Shown: positions 46,886 to 58,300, counted from the stretch's first letter. The stretch is DNA of 64,000 bases from Flavobacteriaceae bacterium PS02337 (GCA_029959285.1 JASCOE010000003.1:434001-498000), one strand, 5' to 3'. The notes: a model not told the origin generated them from the sequence alone. Made by a program: numbers and translations.

Positions 46886-49186
46886 ATGGAACTAAATAAA
46901 ATCTCTAAAATAGGTCGTATTGCAATAAGTTTAGCCCTTATTTTTTTAGTGTCATGCAACGCGCAAAAATCTGCTTCTCTAAAAAAGAAACAACTTTCAG
47001 ACATGGTTTATCCGTTGTTGGACACTGAAAATTCAAGATGGTTTTACTTTTCATCAGCAAGTCGTCCGTTTGGAATGGTAAATTTAAATCCCGATACAGA
47101 AATTAATGGCGATTGGGGAGGCGGTTATAAATACACAACAGATACGGTTAAAGGTTTTAGCCACGTACACGAATGGCAAATGTCGGGCGTATCAGTAATG
47201 CCAGTAACAGTTTCAACTCAAAATAAAACAACTATTTTTAAAGATTTCTATTCTAAATTCAGTCATAAAAATGAAATTATAACACCCGGTTATCATTCCC
47301 TAAAATTAGAAAGATATCAAATACAAGCAGAATTAACCAGCACTATAAGAGTTGGTTTTCATCAATATACTTTTCCAGTTAATGCTCAGAAAGCGGTACT
47401 TTTTAACTTGAATACCATTTTGGGGCCTTGTGAAAATACAAATGGGAAATTAGAAAAAAACAATGATTTTGAACTTTCTGGATCGTTAGTTTTAAGCACC
47501 AATTTTAGACGTCCGAAACCATTAACAGTATTTTTTAAAGTTAAAACCAATCTGCCTATTACTTCTGTTGAAAGAGATAATCAAACGGGGAATTATTTGG
47601 TGAATTTTAATAAAAAAGCTTCAAAACTTTTGATGAAAATCGGAATCTCCTACACTTCAATTGAGAATGCCGATAATAATATGGCAACCGAATTACCAGA
47701 TTGGGATTTCAATAAAACTGTTGCAGATTCTAGAAATGAATGGAGTAATTTACTGGGAAGAATAAAAATTGAAGGCGGAACAGAAACCGAACAAAGAAGA
47801 TTTTACACTGATCTATGGCATGCATTGCAAGGGAGAAAAAAGATCAGTGATGCAAATGGCTCCTATCCTGATAACACGGGGGACACATTCAGGATAGGAC
47901 ATTTACCTTTAAATTCAGACGGAAAACCGAAATTTAATCATTATAATTCGGATGCTTTTTGGGGCGCACAATGGACTATAAATAATCTTTGGGGATTGGT
48001 TTATCCAGAAATTATGGAAGAATTTGTGTACTCTTTAATGCAATATTATAAAGACGGAGGTTCAATTCCGCGCGGACCTTCTGGAGGAAACGATACATAT
48101 GTAATGACTGGAGCTTCGGCAACGCCATTTATTGTCAGCGCCATTCAAAAAGGAATTGTAAAAGAAGATTTAGAAGCAATTTACATCGCACTAAAAAAAG
48201 GTCATATGTCAGGCGGAATTATGGCAAAAGCTGGTTATGAACATAAAACCAGTATTGGCGGCGGATTAAAATATTATTTAGAGAAAGGATATGTGCCGTA
48301 TCCGCTTCCTGAAGGAAATTTTGGAAGTCATGAAGACGGTGCAAGTCAGACTTTGGAATATGCGTATCAAGATTGGACTTTAGCGCAATTGGCTAAAAAA
48401 CTAAATCATGAAGACGATTATAATTATTTTATGAAAAGATCAAAAAACTACCAAAATGTTTTTGATGGAACGATTGGTTGGATGCGTCCAAAAAATGTCG
48501 ACGGAAAATGGCGTGAAAATTACGATCCGTACCAATATGAAAATGGTTTTATAGAATCTAATGGAGCACAATCAACTTGGTTTGTACCGCATGATATTCT
48601 AGGTTTAGCTAATTTAATGGGAGGAAAAGAAAAAGCTGTAACTAAACTAAACGAACAATTTCAAGGTGCTAAAAAACAAAAATATACTTCTGGTACATCG
48701 CACGATGCAGAATTGCACCCAGAATTCAGTAGAATTCCTGTAAATTTTGGAAATCAGCCTTCAATACAAACCTCAAATATTTTTACGGTTTTAGGAAGAC
48801 CAGATTTATCGCAATATTGGACAAGAAATGTAGTAAAAGAAACCTTCAGCGGATTATCGCCTGCAACAGGTTATAATGGAGATGAAGATCAAGGATTAAT
48901 GGGAAGTTTGAATGTTCTCTTAAAAATTGGTTTATTTCAAATGAATGGTGGAACAGACAAAGATGCCGTTTATCAAATCGGAAGTCCAATATTCAATAAA
49001 ATAACAATTGATTTAAATTCGAAATTCTATTCAGGAAAAACATTTGTTATTAAAGCTCAAAATAATAGTATTGATAATGTGTATATAAAAGAGATAAAAT
49101 ACAATAATAAAGCAGTAGAAAATTTTACGCTTTCGCACCAAGATATTACAAATGGCGGAGAATTAATTTTAGAAATGTCTAAGTAA
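46886..49186 (+). CDS. GH92 alpha-mannosidase, lipoprotein, divergent clade
   Basis: 766-aa GH92 enzyme with lipobox LIFLVSC (Cys near residue 24), so it is anchored in the membrane. The N-terminal domain has SRPFGMVNLNPDTEINGDWGG and the catalytic barrel HYNSDAFWGAQWTINNLWGL. The usual C-terminal DD.G.MSSW motif is replaced by YNGDEDQGLMGSLNVLLKIG: the acidic pair and Met are kept, but Ser-Trp is not. This points to a separate GH92 subgroup, perhaps with another linkage or with mannose-phosphate preference. It is followed by a second GH92. Confidence 0.9.
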   Translation: MELNKISKIGRIAISLALIFLVSCNAQKSASLKKKQLSDMVYPLLDTENSRWFYFSSASRPFGMVNLNPDTEINGDWGGGYKYTTDTVKGFSHVHEWQMSGVSVMPVTVSTQNKTTIFKDFYSKFSHKNEIITPGYHSLKLERYQIQAELTSTIRVGFHQYTFPVNAQKAVLFNLNTILGPCENTNGKLEKNNDFELSGSLVLSTNFRRPKPLTVFFKVKTNLPITSVERDNQTGNYLVNFNKKASKLLMKIGISYTSIENADNNMATELPDWDFNKTVADSRNEWSNLLGRIKIEGGTETEQRRFYTDLWHALQGRKKISDANGSYPDNTGDTFRIGHLPLNSDGKPKFNHYNSDAFWGAQWTINNLWGLVYPEIMEEFVYSLMQYYKDGGSIPRGPSGGNDTYVMTGASATPFIVSAIQKGIVKEDLEAIYIALKKGHMSGGIMAKAGYEHKTSIGGGLKYYLEKGYVPYPLPEGNFGSHEDGASQTLEYAYQDWTLAQLAKKLNHEDDYNYFMKRSKNYQNVFDGTIGWMRPKNVDGKWRENYDPYQYENGFIESNGAQSTWFVPHDILGLANLMGGKEKAVTKLNEQFQGAKKQKYTSGTSHDAELHPEFSRIPVNFGNQPSIQTSNIFTVLGRPDLSQYWTRNVVKETFSGLSPATGYNGDEDQGLMGSLNVLLKIGLFQMNGGTDKDAVYQIGSPIFNKITIDLNSKFYSGKTFVIKAQNNSIDNVYIKEIKYNNKAVENFTLSHQDITNGGELILEMSK

Positions 49187-49200
49187 ATATTTGTAATAAG

Positions 49201-49277
49201 TTTTTTTGCCACAGATTTTAAGGATTAAATTGATTTTAAAATAATCCTAATAATCAGTGAAATCAGTGGCAAAAAAA
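49201..49277. repeat. Palindromic intergenic repeat, GCCACAGATT type
   Basis: TTTTTTTGCCAC and GTGGCAAAAAAA enclose a smaller AGGATT / AATCCT stem. It begins 15 bp after the GH92 stop. Related GCCACAGATT words occur at 52172 and 59435. Confidence 0.7.
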
Positions 49278-49311
49278 ATGAGTTTTGTTCTTAAAGAAAT
49301 AAAAATAAATA

Positions 49312-51585
49312 ATGAAAATATCTAGTAAAAATATACTTTTAGGAATATCATTTTTGTTTGCAATAACTATTAATGCTCAAAAAACTGTACATCAATATGT
49401 AGATCCAATGATTGGTTCTGAAGGAGTTGGTAGGGTTTTTATCGGGCCTTCATGTCCGTACGGAATGGTTAAACCAAGTCCAGACTGTACTTCGAGTCCA
49501 AATAGCGGTTGGTTGCCAATGCCAAAAGAAGTGACAGGTTTCAGCCAAGTGCACGTAAGCGGAACTGGCGGCGGACCAAAATATGGGAATATTCAAATTA
49601 TGCCTTTTTCTGGAGCTTTAGATAAAATGGATCAAACCTCATTTAGAGCTGAAGAAAATGTTAAACTAGGTTATTACGAAACTGTTTTTAAAGAAAATAA
49701 AATCAAAACAGAAATAACTACGGGCGAAAAAGTATCTTTTTATAGAATAACGTATCCAAAAAATACTTCAAAAGAATTAAAAATTGATCTAGGATTTTTT
49801 CTAGGTGAAGAAAAAATTCCTGACGCTAGAGAAGCGCAGCAGTTTGTAGGCTCGCAAATCGAAATTGTTTCTGATACAGAAGTTAGAGGTTACAGCAGAA
49901 TTAGAGGCGGTTGGAATAACGGACGCGCTTATACGGTTTATTTTTGGGCAACTTTCGATCAGCCAATTGCAAAATATGTGACTTTTAAAGACGGAAAATT
50001 TTATAACAATCAAAAAGCGCAGTTTGATTCTGGAAAGAAAACCGCAGCTTTACTTTCTTTTGGAAACTCTGGAAAAGAAGAATTAAATGTCAAAATCGGA
50101 ATTTCTTTTTTAAGTGAATTAAAAGCAAAAAACAATATTGAAGTTGAAATTCCGCACTGGAATTTCGATAATGTTTTAGTTGCATTAGAAAATAAATGGG
50201 AAAATCTCTTAAATCGAATTCAGCTTTCTGCAGATACTTCAGAAGAATATAAAAAAATGTTCTACACAGGTTTGTATCACACGATGATTATGCCTGTTGA
50301 CAGAAGTGATGAAAATCCATTGTGGACTGACGATGCGCCTTATTACGATGATTTTTACACGATTTGGGATACATTCAGAACTTCAAGTCCGTTGATAACA
50401 TTGATAGACTCGAAACGAAAAGTTGACATTATCAATGCGATGTTAAACATTTATAAACGCGAAGGATATTTGCCAGAAGGAAGAAGCGGAAATGATAACG
50501 GAAGAACGCAAGGCGGTTCTAATGCTGAGGTTGTTATTGCTGATGCTTTCGTAAAAAACTTAAAAGGAATAGATTATGAGTTAGCACTTCAAGCAATGCT
50601 AAAAGACGCAACAGTTCCTCCGGGAGGAAATGAAGAAAAAGAAGGAAGAGGCGGATTGATAGATTATCTAAAATTAGGTTACGTTCCGTACGGTACAGAT
50701 CGCGCTGGAAACCGAACTATCGATTATTCATACAATGACTATAATATTGCTGTTGTTGCCAAAGGATTAGGAAAAACAGATTTGTACAATCAATACATGA
50801 AACAAGCCGAAAACTGGCAGAATTTATGGCGCTCAGATTACGAAAATAATGGAGCAAAAGGCTTCATTATGCCAAAAGACAAAGATGGAAATTGGCTAGA
50901 TGATGTTGTTTTTGGGGAATCTAAAATCCAGAAACCGACTTTTAAATATACGCCTGTAATTATCGAATCGCCTTGGTATGTTTGCCATTGGTGCGTGTTT
51001 TTCTACGAAGGAACTTCTTGGGAATATTCATTTAGCCTTCCGCATGATATTCCAGAATTGGTGAAAAAGTCAGGTGGAGAAAAAGCATTTGAAAACCGAT
51101 TAAATACTTTCTTTGATAATGATTTATTTAATGTTGCCAACGAACCTTCATTTTTAACACCTTGTTTATATCATTGGATTGGAAAACCATATTTAAGCAG
51201 CGACAGAATCAGAACGATTATAAAAAATAGTTTCAACACTTCTAGGGAAGGTTTGCCAGGAAATGATGATTCTGGTGCAATGTCATCGTGGTTAGCTTTC
51301 CACATGATGGGATTATATCCGAATGCGGGACAGCCTTATTATCTTATTAATACACCGCTGATTAAGGAAACAGTTATGAAATTAGAAAACGGTAAAAGTT
51401 TCAAAATCACAGCTAAAAAAATGAGCGATAAAAACAAATATGTAAAAGCTGCATTTTTGAATGGGAAGCCATTTAATCAAGCTTGGATTTTGCATGAAGA
51501 TATTAATAACGGAGGAGAACTTGTTCTTGAAATGGATTCTAAACCTTCAAAATGGGGAACAACAATTTTACCGCCAGCAAAATAA
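49312..51585 (+). CDS. GH92 alpha-mannosidase, secreted
   Basis: 757-aa GH92 enzyme. A signal peptide covers residues 1-23 (ends INAQ), and the family start YVDPMIGSEGVGRVFIGPS follows. The central SDENPLWTDDAPYYDDFYTI and C-terminal GNDDSGAMSSWLAFHMMGLYP contain the expected catalytic and calcium-binding acidic residues. This one keeps the MSSW motif lost in the upstream GH92, so the two probably cleave different alpha-mannosidic bonds in sequence. The next gene starts 13 bp downstream. Confidence 0.94.
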   Translation: MKISSKNILLGISFLFAITINAQKTVHQYVDPMIGSEGVGRVFIGPSCPYGMVKPSPDCTSSPNSGWLPMPKEVTGFSQVHVSGTGGGPKYGNIQIMPFSGALDKMDQTSFRAEENVKLGYYETVFKENKIKTEITTGEKVSFYRITYPKNTSKELKIDLGFFLGEEKIPDAREAQQFVGSQIEIVSDTEVRGYSRIRGGWNNGRAYTVYFWATFDQPIAKYVTFKDGKFYNNQKAQFDSGKKTAALLSFGNSGKEELNVKIGISFLSELKAKNNIEVEIPHWNFDNVLVALENKWENLLNRIQLSADTSEEYKKMFYTGLYHTMIMPVDRSDENPLWTDDAPYYDDFYTIWDTFRTSSPLITLIDSKRKVDIINAMLNIYKREGYLPEGRSGNDNGRTQGGSNAEVVIADAFVKNLKGIDYELALQAMLKDATVPPGGNEEKEGRGGLIDYLKLGYVPYGTDRAGNRTIDYSYNDYNIAVVAKGLGKTDLYNQYMKQAENWQNLWRSDYENNGAKGFIMPKDKDGNWLDDVVFGESKIQKPTFKYTPVIIESPWYVCHWCVFFYEGTSWEYSFSLPHDIPELVKKSGGEKAFENRLNTFFDNDLFNVANEPSFLTPCLYHWIGKPYLSSDRIRTIIKNSFNTSREGLPGNDDSGAMSSWLAFHMMGLYPNAGQPYYLINTPLIKETVMKLENGKSFKITAKKMSDKNKYVKAAFLNGKPFNQAWILHEDINNGGELVLEMDSKPSKWGTTILPPAK

Positions 51586-51598
51586 AATGATAAGCAAG

Positions 51599-52162
51599 AT
51601 GAAAAATATATTTTTAATGATTCTTTTCTGCATTGTTTATCAGAAAGGAATAGCACAGAATTACATTCCGACAATAAAAAATAACACAGAGCTAAATTAC
51701 GTTTGCAAACTTCATGGACAAACCAGAACGCTTTCGCTTAAAGCTGAAACAAAAGGTGACGGTTTAACTTTTAAACTAGAAACCAGAGGCGTAAAAAGTA
51801 GTATTGTGATGCTTCCAGAAGCTGTAAAAAACGGAACAGAATTAAGTTTTAATCAGGGTGAATATGCACCAGTTTTGAACTTAAAGCCAACCGAAACTTT
51901 TTTCATGATTTCGAGATCAGCTTATCAAAATTTAGTGAAAAATAATTCATTTATCTATAATAACACAACTTATATTTTAGATAAAAATAATGACAAAAAG
52001 AGTATTTCTATTGACGGAAAGACTGTCGAAACTTTACACGTAATTGCACAAATCGATGAAACAGAAATGTGGATTGTAAAAAATCCTGAATTTCCATTAA
52101 TCTGTAAAATAATTAAGAATCCGCTAGGGATCAATCCAACATTAGTAAAAGTAGTGGATTAA
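51599..52162 (+). CDS. Secreted protein of unknown function
   Basis: 187 aa from the ATG at 51599 (MKNIFLMILFCIVYQKGIAQ), giving a signal peptide of 20 residues; an ATG at 51587 adds four residues. The mature part is beta-rich (LNYVCKLHGQTRTLSLKAET, LSFNQGEYAPVLNLKPTE) with no motif I recognise. It resembles small lipocalin-like or DUF-type PUL accessory proteins. Its place between GH92 and DUF4861, with 13 bp to the GH92 stop, ties it to the same transcript. Confidence 0.7.
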   Translation: MKNIFLMILFCIVYQKGIAQNYIPTIKNNTELNYVCKLHGQTRTLSLKAETKGDGLTFKLETRGVKSSIVMLPEAVKNGTELSFNQGEYAPVLNLKPTETFFMISRSAYQNLVKNNSFIYNNTTYILDKNNDKKSISIDGKTVETLHVIAQIDETEMWIVKNPEFPLICKIIKNPLGINPTLVKVVD

Positions 52163-52164
52163 TT

Positions 52165-52263
52165 TTTTTAAGCCACAGATTAAAATGATTAACACAGATT
52201 AATTAACAGATTAATTAATTGTATAAAAAAAACCTTTTAATCTTTTTAATCTGTGGCAAAAAA
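52165..52263. repeat. Palindromic intergenic repeat, GCCACAGATTA type
   Basis: GCCACAGATTA (52172-52182) and TAATCTGTGGC (52247-52257) are perfect complements, with an internal partial copy ACACAGATTAATTAACAGAT. It begins 10 bp after the stop codon. Confidence 0.75.
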
Positions 52264-52439
52264 TAAATATGAATTACACATAGTAAAAAGAAAAAGTAAA
52301 AAGAGATTTTGGGGTTTAAAATTTTTCACATTTTGAGTATAAATTGATAATTTCTGAACATTAGACAGAATTCTTGGCAAATTGTTGAAAGTTGTTTTTA
52401 AATTTACAGGAATTACACTTAAACTATAATATTTAAATT

Positions 52440-53291
52440 ATGAAATTATCTATCGTAACCTCTTTACTTTTTTGCTGCATTTGTTTCGGACAAAATAATA
52501 CAGACACCAGTTTGTATATGAAGTCTGATAAAATTACGTACTTAACAGATATTGGCTCAGAATCAGGAGATTTATATAAAACAATCGGACATCATGGCCC
52601 AGCTGTAGAAAACGAATGGATGGCCTTGAGAATTTACTTCAGCGATAAAGTTGCGATTGATGTTTATTCTAAAGCAAAACCAGGTTTAGAATTAAGAAAA
52701 GCAAATTGGTATCCGACGCCGCAACAGCAAAAAGAAGGTTGGGGAGCCGATTATTATAAAGTAGCTTCAACTGTTGGTTTGGGAGGTGTAAAACTTTGGG
52801 ACGGAGAAAAAGTTGTGCCTTTAAATCCGGTAACAAATCGTTTGGCTCGCGTAGGTAAAACAGATACAACTTCTTGGATGGAAATGATTTCAAGAGGCGT
52901 GCCTTACAAAGGAAAAAAAGTAGACATTTTAGTTCGTGTAACGGTATTTTCTGGTAAAAGAGAAGCTAAAGTTGAGGCGATTTCTTTAACTGGAGAAAAA
53001 GTACAATTTGCGACGGGAATCAATTATTTTAAAGATTTCGGAACTAAAAAAGGAACAAATTATATTGCAGTTTGGGGAAAACATCCAGAAGACGTAGCAG
53101 CAGAAATTGTAGAAATTGGCGCTGCAATTATGTACAATCCAAAAGATTATGAAAAAACTACAGACGACGGTACGCAATATTTATTGATTTCGAAACCTGC
53201 AAAGAGTTTAGAAACTTCGATTATATCTTCAAGTGCAAGAGAAACAGAACTAAACACTTTAGATAAATTAGAAGCTTACATCAAAAAGTAA
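52440..53291 (+). CDS. DUF4861-domain secreted protein
   Basis: 283-aa exported protein, signal peptide 1-18 (ends CFGQ). It carries DUF4861 features: GPAVENEWMALRIYFSDKVAID, KPGLELRKANWY and GVKLWDGEKVVPL. Members of this family are often found in PULs for acidic polysaccharides and some structures look like carbohydrate-binding or lyase-like beta-sandwiches, but the activity is not settled. It is transcribed with the GH92 pair, separated by a repeat of about 100 bp. Confidence 0.8.
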   Translation: MKLSIVTSLLFCCICFGQNNTDTSLYMKSDKITYLTDIGSESGDLYKTIGHHGPAVENEWMALRIYFSDKVAIDVYSKAKPGLELRKANWYPTPQQQKEGWGADYYKVASTVGLGGVKLWDGEKVVPLNPVTNRLARVGKTDTTSWMEMISRGVPYKGKKVDILVRVTVFSGKREAKVEAISLTGEKVQFATGINYFKDFGTKKGTNYIAVWGKHPEDVAAEIVEIGAAIMYNPKDYEKTTDDGTQYLLISKPAKSLETSIISSSARETELNTLDKLEAYIKK

Positions 53292-53312
53292 TAGAATTAT
53301 CCTTTAAGTATG

Positions 53313-53444
53313 GACGCGGATTGAACGGATTTACTTCGTAAAGACGCGGATTAAAACGGATAATCTATTTATGTTTTTTGTAAGATTAATAAAAAATCCG
53401 TTTAATCCGCGTCTTCGCGTTAGCGAATCTGTTTAATCCGCGTC
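53313..53444. repeat. Palindromic intergenic repeat, GACGCGGATT type
   Basis: Two copies of GACGCGGATT-n-AACGGAT (53313, 53343) are followed by two inverted copies ending AATCCGCGTC (53396-53414 and 53427-53444). The repeat fills the gap after the DUF4861 gene, starting 21 bp past its stop. Confidence 0.8.
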
Positions 53445-53513
53445 TAATTTTATAGGTTTTCTATTTTTAAATAGGACAAATAACGGATAATCATAAAAAT
53501 TAAAATATAATAA

Positions 53514-55340
53514 ATGCTTAGAATATCGGCTATATTAGTACTATTACTTTCTTTAAATTCCTGCAAATCACAGCAGAATACCAAAAAAGAAGTTCAAATT
53601 GCTTTTATAGCCGATGTTCATTTACAAGATATTTTTGCCAAGTTTGAGGATAGCGATTATAAAGGAATCAAAAATCATAAAACGGGTGAGTATGTTAATA
53701 TCAGAACCATGAATGCACAATTGCATTCTACCAGAATCTTCAATGAAAATTACTTCGCTTTTTTAGAAGCTTTAAATGATATTGTCAAAAGAAATATCAA
53801 ACAAGTTGTACTTCCAGGCGATTTTAGCGATGACGGACAGCCTGTTCACGTTCGCGGATTGCGAAAAATTCTTGATGAATATTCAAAAAAATACGGAATT
53901 TCATTTTTTGTAACTACAGGAAATCACGATGTTGTAAAACCATTTTCTCAAGATGCCACTAAAACTGATTTTTTAGGAAAAGATGGAAAAGAGCAAATTA
54001 TAAGTTCTAAAAACAATTTGAACAAAACTAAGAGTGATCTACAGCCAATTATTACCGCAGATATAAAAAATTGGGGTTATCAAGAAACCATTCAAGAAAT
54101 GCGAGATTTTGGTTTTTTTCCTAAAAAAAACGATTTGTATTGGGAAACTCCATTTTCAGATTACAGTTACGACCAATATAATTTTGAAAAAGCCCAAAAA
54201 GAATCTGCTTTAGAAAAAAGAACGTATCTAATAAAAAACACCAATCTATTTCTTCCAGATGCGAGTTATTTAGTTGAGCCTGTAAAAGGAATTTGGCTTT
54301 TGGCAATAGATGCCAATGCGTATGTTCCAAACGAAAAATTATCAGGTTTGCCTAATAATCCAAATGATTTTTCGGGAGCAAATACGGGTTATAATAATGT
54401 TCTGATTTATAAAAGTCATCTAATAAATTGGGTTAAAAAAGTTTCCGCGGAAGCGAAACATAAAGGAAAAATTTTGATTGCTTTTAGTCATTATCCAATG
54501 GTTGAATTTAATGATGATGCTTCGCCTGAATTAAAACAACTTTTTGGCGCAAACAAAATGCAATTGCACCGAGTTCCAGATGAAGAAGTGGCAAAGCAAT
54601 TTGCAGATGCTGGAATTCAGATTCATTTTGGCGGACATATGCATATTAATGATACTGGTGTAAGAACTTCGGCAAAAGGAAATACTTTGTTTAATATTCA
54701 AACGCCGTCGCTTGCTGCTTACATGCCAGCGTATAAAATATTGACGATTCATTCAAAAACTGAATTTGAAGTCGAAACGATTGTAATTGGGAAAGTGCCT
54801 AATTTTGATAGTTTATTTGATTTATACGAACAAGAATATGCTCATTTACAAAATATTAAAAGCGATCAAATTTGGAATAAAGAAATTTTAAAAGCCAAAG
54901 ATTATAAAGATTTTACCAATTGGCATTTAAAAGAATTAGTTCGTTTACGATTCTTGCCCGAAGATTTTCCAGTAGATTTCTTAAAATCAATCGAAAAACT
55001 TTCTGGTAAAGATTTATTAGAGTTGAATAAAAATACAACTGAAATCAATCAAGATTTAAAGACAAATTCTTTGACAATTTCTGATTTTGAATCGTGGACT
55101 GGATTTGATATGATTTTTGATTTTTATCGCCTAAAAAGTGCCGATGAATTGGCTTTTTCTGAAATAGGAAAGCAGAGATTAAAACAATATGAATTGATCT
55201 GCAAGCAGTTAAAAAAATCAAATGATCCTAAACTGATTTTATGGGCAGAAATATTTTGGAAAACCATGAATGGCGAGCCTTCCGATCATTTTAAAATTGA
55301 TTTGAAAAATAACAAAATCGATAATTTATCTGTTAAATAA
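53514..55340 (+). CDS. Metallophosphoesterase lipoprotein
   Basis: 608-aa calcineurin-like phosphoesterase with a lipobox (LLSLNSC, Cys 17). The dinuclear metal-site motifs are complete: IADVHLQD (about residue 32), LPGDFSDDG (about 103), TTGNHDV, AFSHYPM and GGHMHIND. Its length is far above a bare catalytic domain; about 200 C-terminal residues are helical and unknown. Substrates in this family range from phosphodiesters to nucleotides. In this locus it could remove a phosphate linkage from a glycolipid or phosphoglycan, which is inference. Confidence 0.9.
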   Translation: MLRISAILVLLLSLNSCKSQQNTKKEVQIAFIADVHLQDIFAKFEDSDYKGIKNHKTGEYVNIRTMNAQLHSTRIFNENYFAFLEALNDIVKRNIKQVVLPGDFSDDGQPVHVRGLRKILDEYSKKYGISFFVTTGNHDVVKPFSQDATKTDFLGKDGKEQIISSKNNLNKTKSDLQPIITADIKNWGYQETIQEMRDFGFFPKKNDLYWETPFSDYSYDQYNFEKAQKESALEKRTYLIKNTNLFLPDASYLVEPVKGIWLLAIDANAYVPNEKLSGLPNNPNDFSGANTGYNNVLIYKSHLINWVKKVSAEAKHKGKILIAFSHYPMVEFNDDASPELKQLFGANKMQLHRVPDEEVAKQFADAGIQIHFGGHMHINDTGVRTSAKGNTLFNIQTPSLAAYMPAYKILTIHSKTEFEVETIVIGKVPNFDSLFDLYEQEYAHLQNIKSDQIWNKEILKAKDYKDFTNWHLKELVRLRFLPEDFPVDFLKSIEKLSGKDLLELNKNTTEINQDLKTNSLTISDFESWTGFDMIFDFYRLKSADELAFSEIGKQRLKQYELICKQLKKSNDPKLILWAEIFWKTMNGEPSDHFKIDLKNNKIDNLSVK

Positions 55341-55392
55341 TTTCGTTATTTATTAAATCAAAAAGATTAAATTGCATTTATAATTTATTTCC

Positions 55393-58300
55393 ATGAGACC
55401 AAAATTCCTTTTACTATTCTTATTGTTTGCTGTTTTTTATTCTTCTTATTCACAGAATATAAAATTTGCGCATTATAATGATAATAACGGATTATCTCAT
55501 AATTCGGTACGCCATATTGTGCAGGATAAAAAAGGTTTTATGTGGTTTGGAACATTTTCTGGATTAAACCGTTTTGACGGTTATCAGTTCAAAAACTACA
55601 TGAGTTCTACACCTGGAAAAAATAAATTATACAACGACGATATTACCGCTTTAGAATTGGATGAAGCATCGAATCATTTATGGATTGGAACTCGAAAAGG
55701 ACTGACGCTTTTCAAAATGGACACGCATGTTTTTACGACTTTTTTCCATAAAAAAGAAGATCCAAACAGTTTACCAGACGACGAAGTTCGTGCGGTTTAT
55801 GTAGATAAATTTAAAAGAGTTTGGGTTGGAACAAAAACAAAAGGAGTTTATTTATTTTTTTTGAAAGAAAACCGATTTGAAAAAATTAAACTGAAAGGTT
55901 TTGAGTACGTAAAAGAAATTTTTGAAGACAAAAATGGCAATATTTGGGTTGGAAGTTATGAGAAATCGGGTGTTGCCAAAATTACGATGGATGCAAAAGG
56001 CGCGATTGTTAGAATCAACAATTACACACTTTCTGTTCCATATTCAAACGTAAAAAATCCGTATATCAATTTTATTTACGAAGATGCAAAACAAGATATT
56101 TTTGTTGGTACACGTGAAGGTTTGTATAAATTAAATAAAGCAACTAATCAGTTTGTTAATTTATATATTGAAAATAAACAGGTTAGAGGAGCTTTAGGTC
56201 CGTATTTTTTATCGGTTGCACGTGCTCCAGACGGTAAATATTGGGTTGGAACTTTAGGCGGATTATTAGTTTGCGATCAGTTAGAAGACATTCAAAAAGG
56301 AAATTACAAATGGTATTATTCTATTTTGTCTGATGACACTTCGCTTGTCGATAATTTAATTTCGTCTCTTTATTTTGATAAATCTGGCGTCTTATGGATT
56401 GGGACAGAAGATGGTTTAGACAAATACGATCCTTATGAAAATCAGTTTACTTTAAACAAAGATATTTCGCGTTCTATTGGCAATCAAGCGCCTAGGATTA
56501 GAGGATTTGCAAAAACGTACGATGAAAAAATAATCGTTGCGACTTATCACAACGGACTTTTTATTTCGAATACAAAAAGTTCAACTCCGCTGCATAATAC
56601 AGGAAAAGACATTGCGAGCATTTATTCTGATGATGGAAAAATCTTTTATTGTGGACTTTGGGACGGAAATGTTTTGGTGTACAATTACAGTACAAATTCT
56701 TCGAGAGAAATTAAAGTTGGGTTTGAAAAATCGCCTGTTTTTGCTTTTAATAAAATCAATAACGATTTAATAATTGTGGGCTCTTTTGGCGAAGGCGCGG
56801 TACTTTTAAATACCAAAACGTTGCAAGTGCAGAGTTCTAGCGAACTTTTGCCAGGTTTTCAAATCAATGCAATTGAAAGAGATGCAAAAAATAATGTTTG
56901 GTTTGCCACAGAAACTGGTGTTGTAAAATACAATATCAATTCGGGGAAAATAGAAACGTATTCTTCACTTTTTATTAAAGAAAAAGGCGTTCCTCATGAC
57001 GAAAATGTAAGCGATGTTTTAGTAGATGTAAAAGGAAAAATTTGGGCTTCAACACGTTTCGGATTGTGTTTGTATAATTCGAAAAAGAATGAATTTGAGC
57101 CGGTTAAAAACCTAAAAGAACTTTCAGGAAAATGGATTACCGATATTTTGTCAGACGCAAATGGAAATCTTTGGCTGAATATCAACAATAACAATATTGC
57201 TTTCGTTAAATCGAACTTAAAAGACATCAGCATTTATCATGTAAATAGTGGAAACAGATTGGACGTTTTTAGTTCAAGCGGTTTCTTTTATTTTAATAAT
57301 TCTAATATTTTTCTTGGCGGAAAGAACGGAATTATTTCTTTTTCGCCACCCGCAATGAAAAGAAATAATTGGTCGCCATTGCCGGTTATTTCCGAATTTA
57401 AAATTCAGAACGAAGAAGTTTTTCCAGAAATGGAAATTAATGGAGAAATTCCGCTTTCTAGAGATTTGAATTATGGAAAAGAAATAGAATTGAGTCATAA
57501 AAACCGTAACTTTTCACTTCAGTTTTCGGCTCCGTCTTTCGCAAATGAAAAGCTGAATAAGTTTCAATATATGCTGGAAGGTTTTGATAAACATTGGATT
57601 ACAGCAAATAGTACATCGAGAATTGTTCAGTATACTAACCTTTATCCTGGAAATTACACTTTTAAAATCAGATCGAGCAATAGCGACGGATATTGGAGTA
57701 AAACGGTTTCTTATAAAATCAAAATTCTGCCTCCTTTTTGGTTAACGCCGACTTCGTTTTTACTGTTTTTCGCACTTTTGTTTGGTATCTTTTATTTTAT
57801 TAGAAAAGAAATCAAAAACCGTATTCGTCTTAAGCAAGAGCTTCTTACAGAGAAAGTTAATAGAGAACACGACGTTAAATTGAACAATGAGAAATTACGT
57901 TTCTTCACGAATATTTCGCACGAATTAAGAACGCCTTTAACGCTAATTTTAGGTCCAGCGAAACAGTTATTAGACGAAAATAGTAACGCTACAGATTACG
58001 AAAAAAGCAGATACAATCTGATTTATCAAAACGCCAGCAGATTATTAAATCTAGTAAATCAAGTTTTGGATTTCAGAAAAGCGCAATCGGGAGAATTGAA
58101 ACTGAAAGTAACTAAAACTGATATTTTATCGTATTCTAAAAATATCTTTGATTCGTTTAAAGAAATGGCTTATAACAAAAAGATTAAGCTCAATTTTATC
58201 GTTGAAGATGAAGAAATAAACGGCTGGATTGACAATGATAAATACGATAAAATTCTATATAATCTTTTATCGAACGCTTTAAAGTTTACCAATAAAAATG

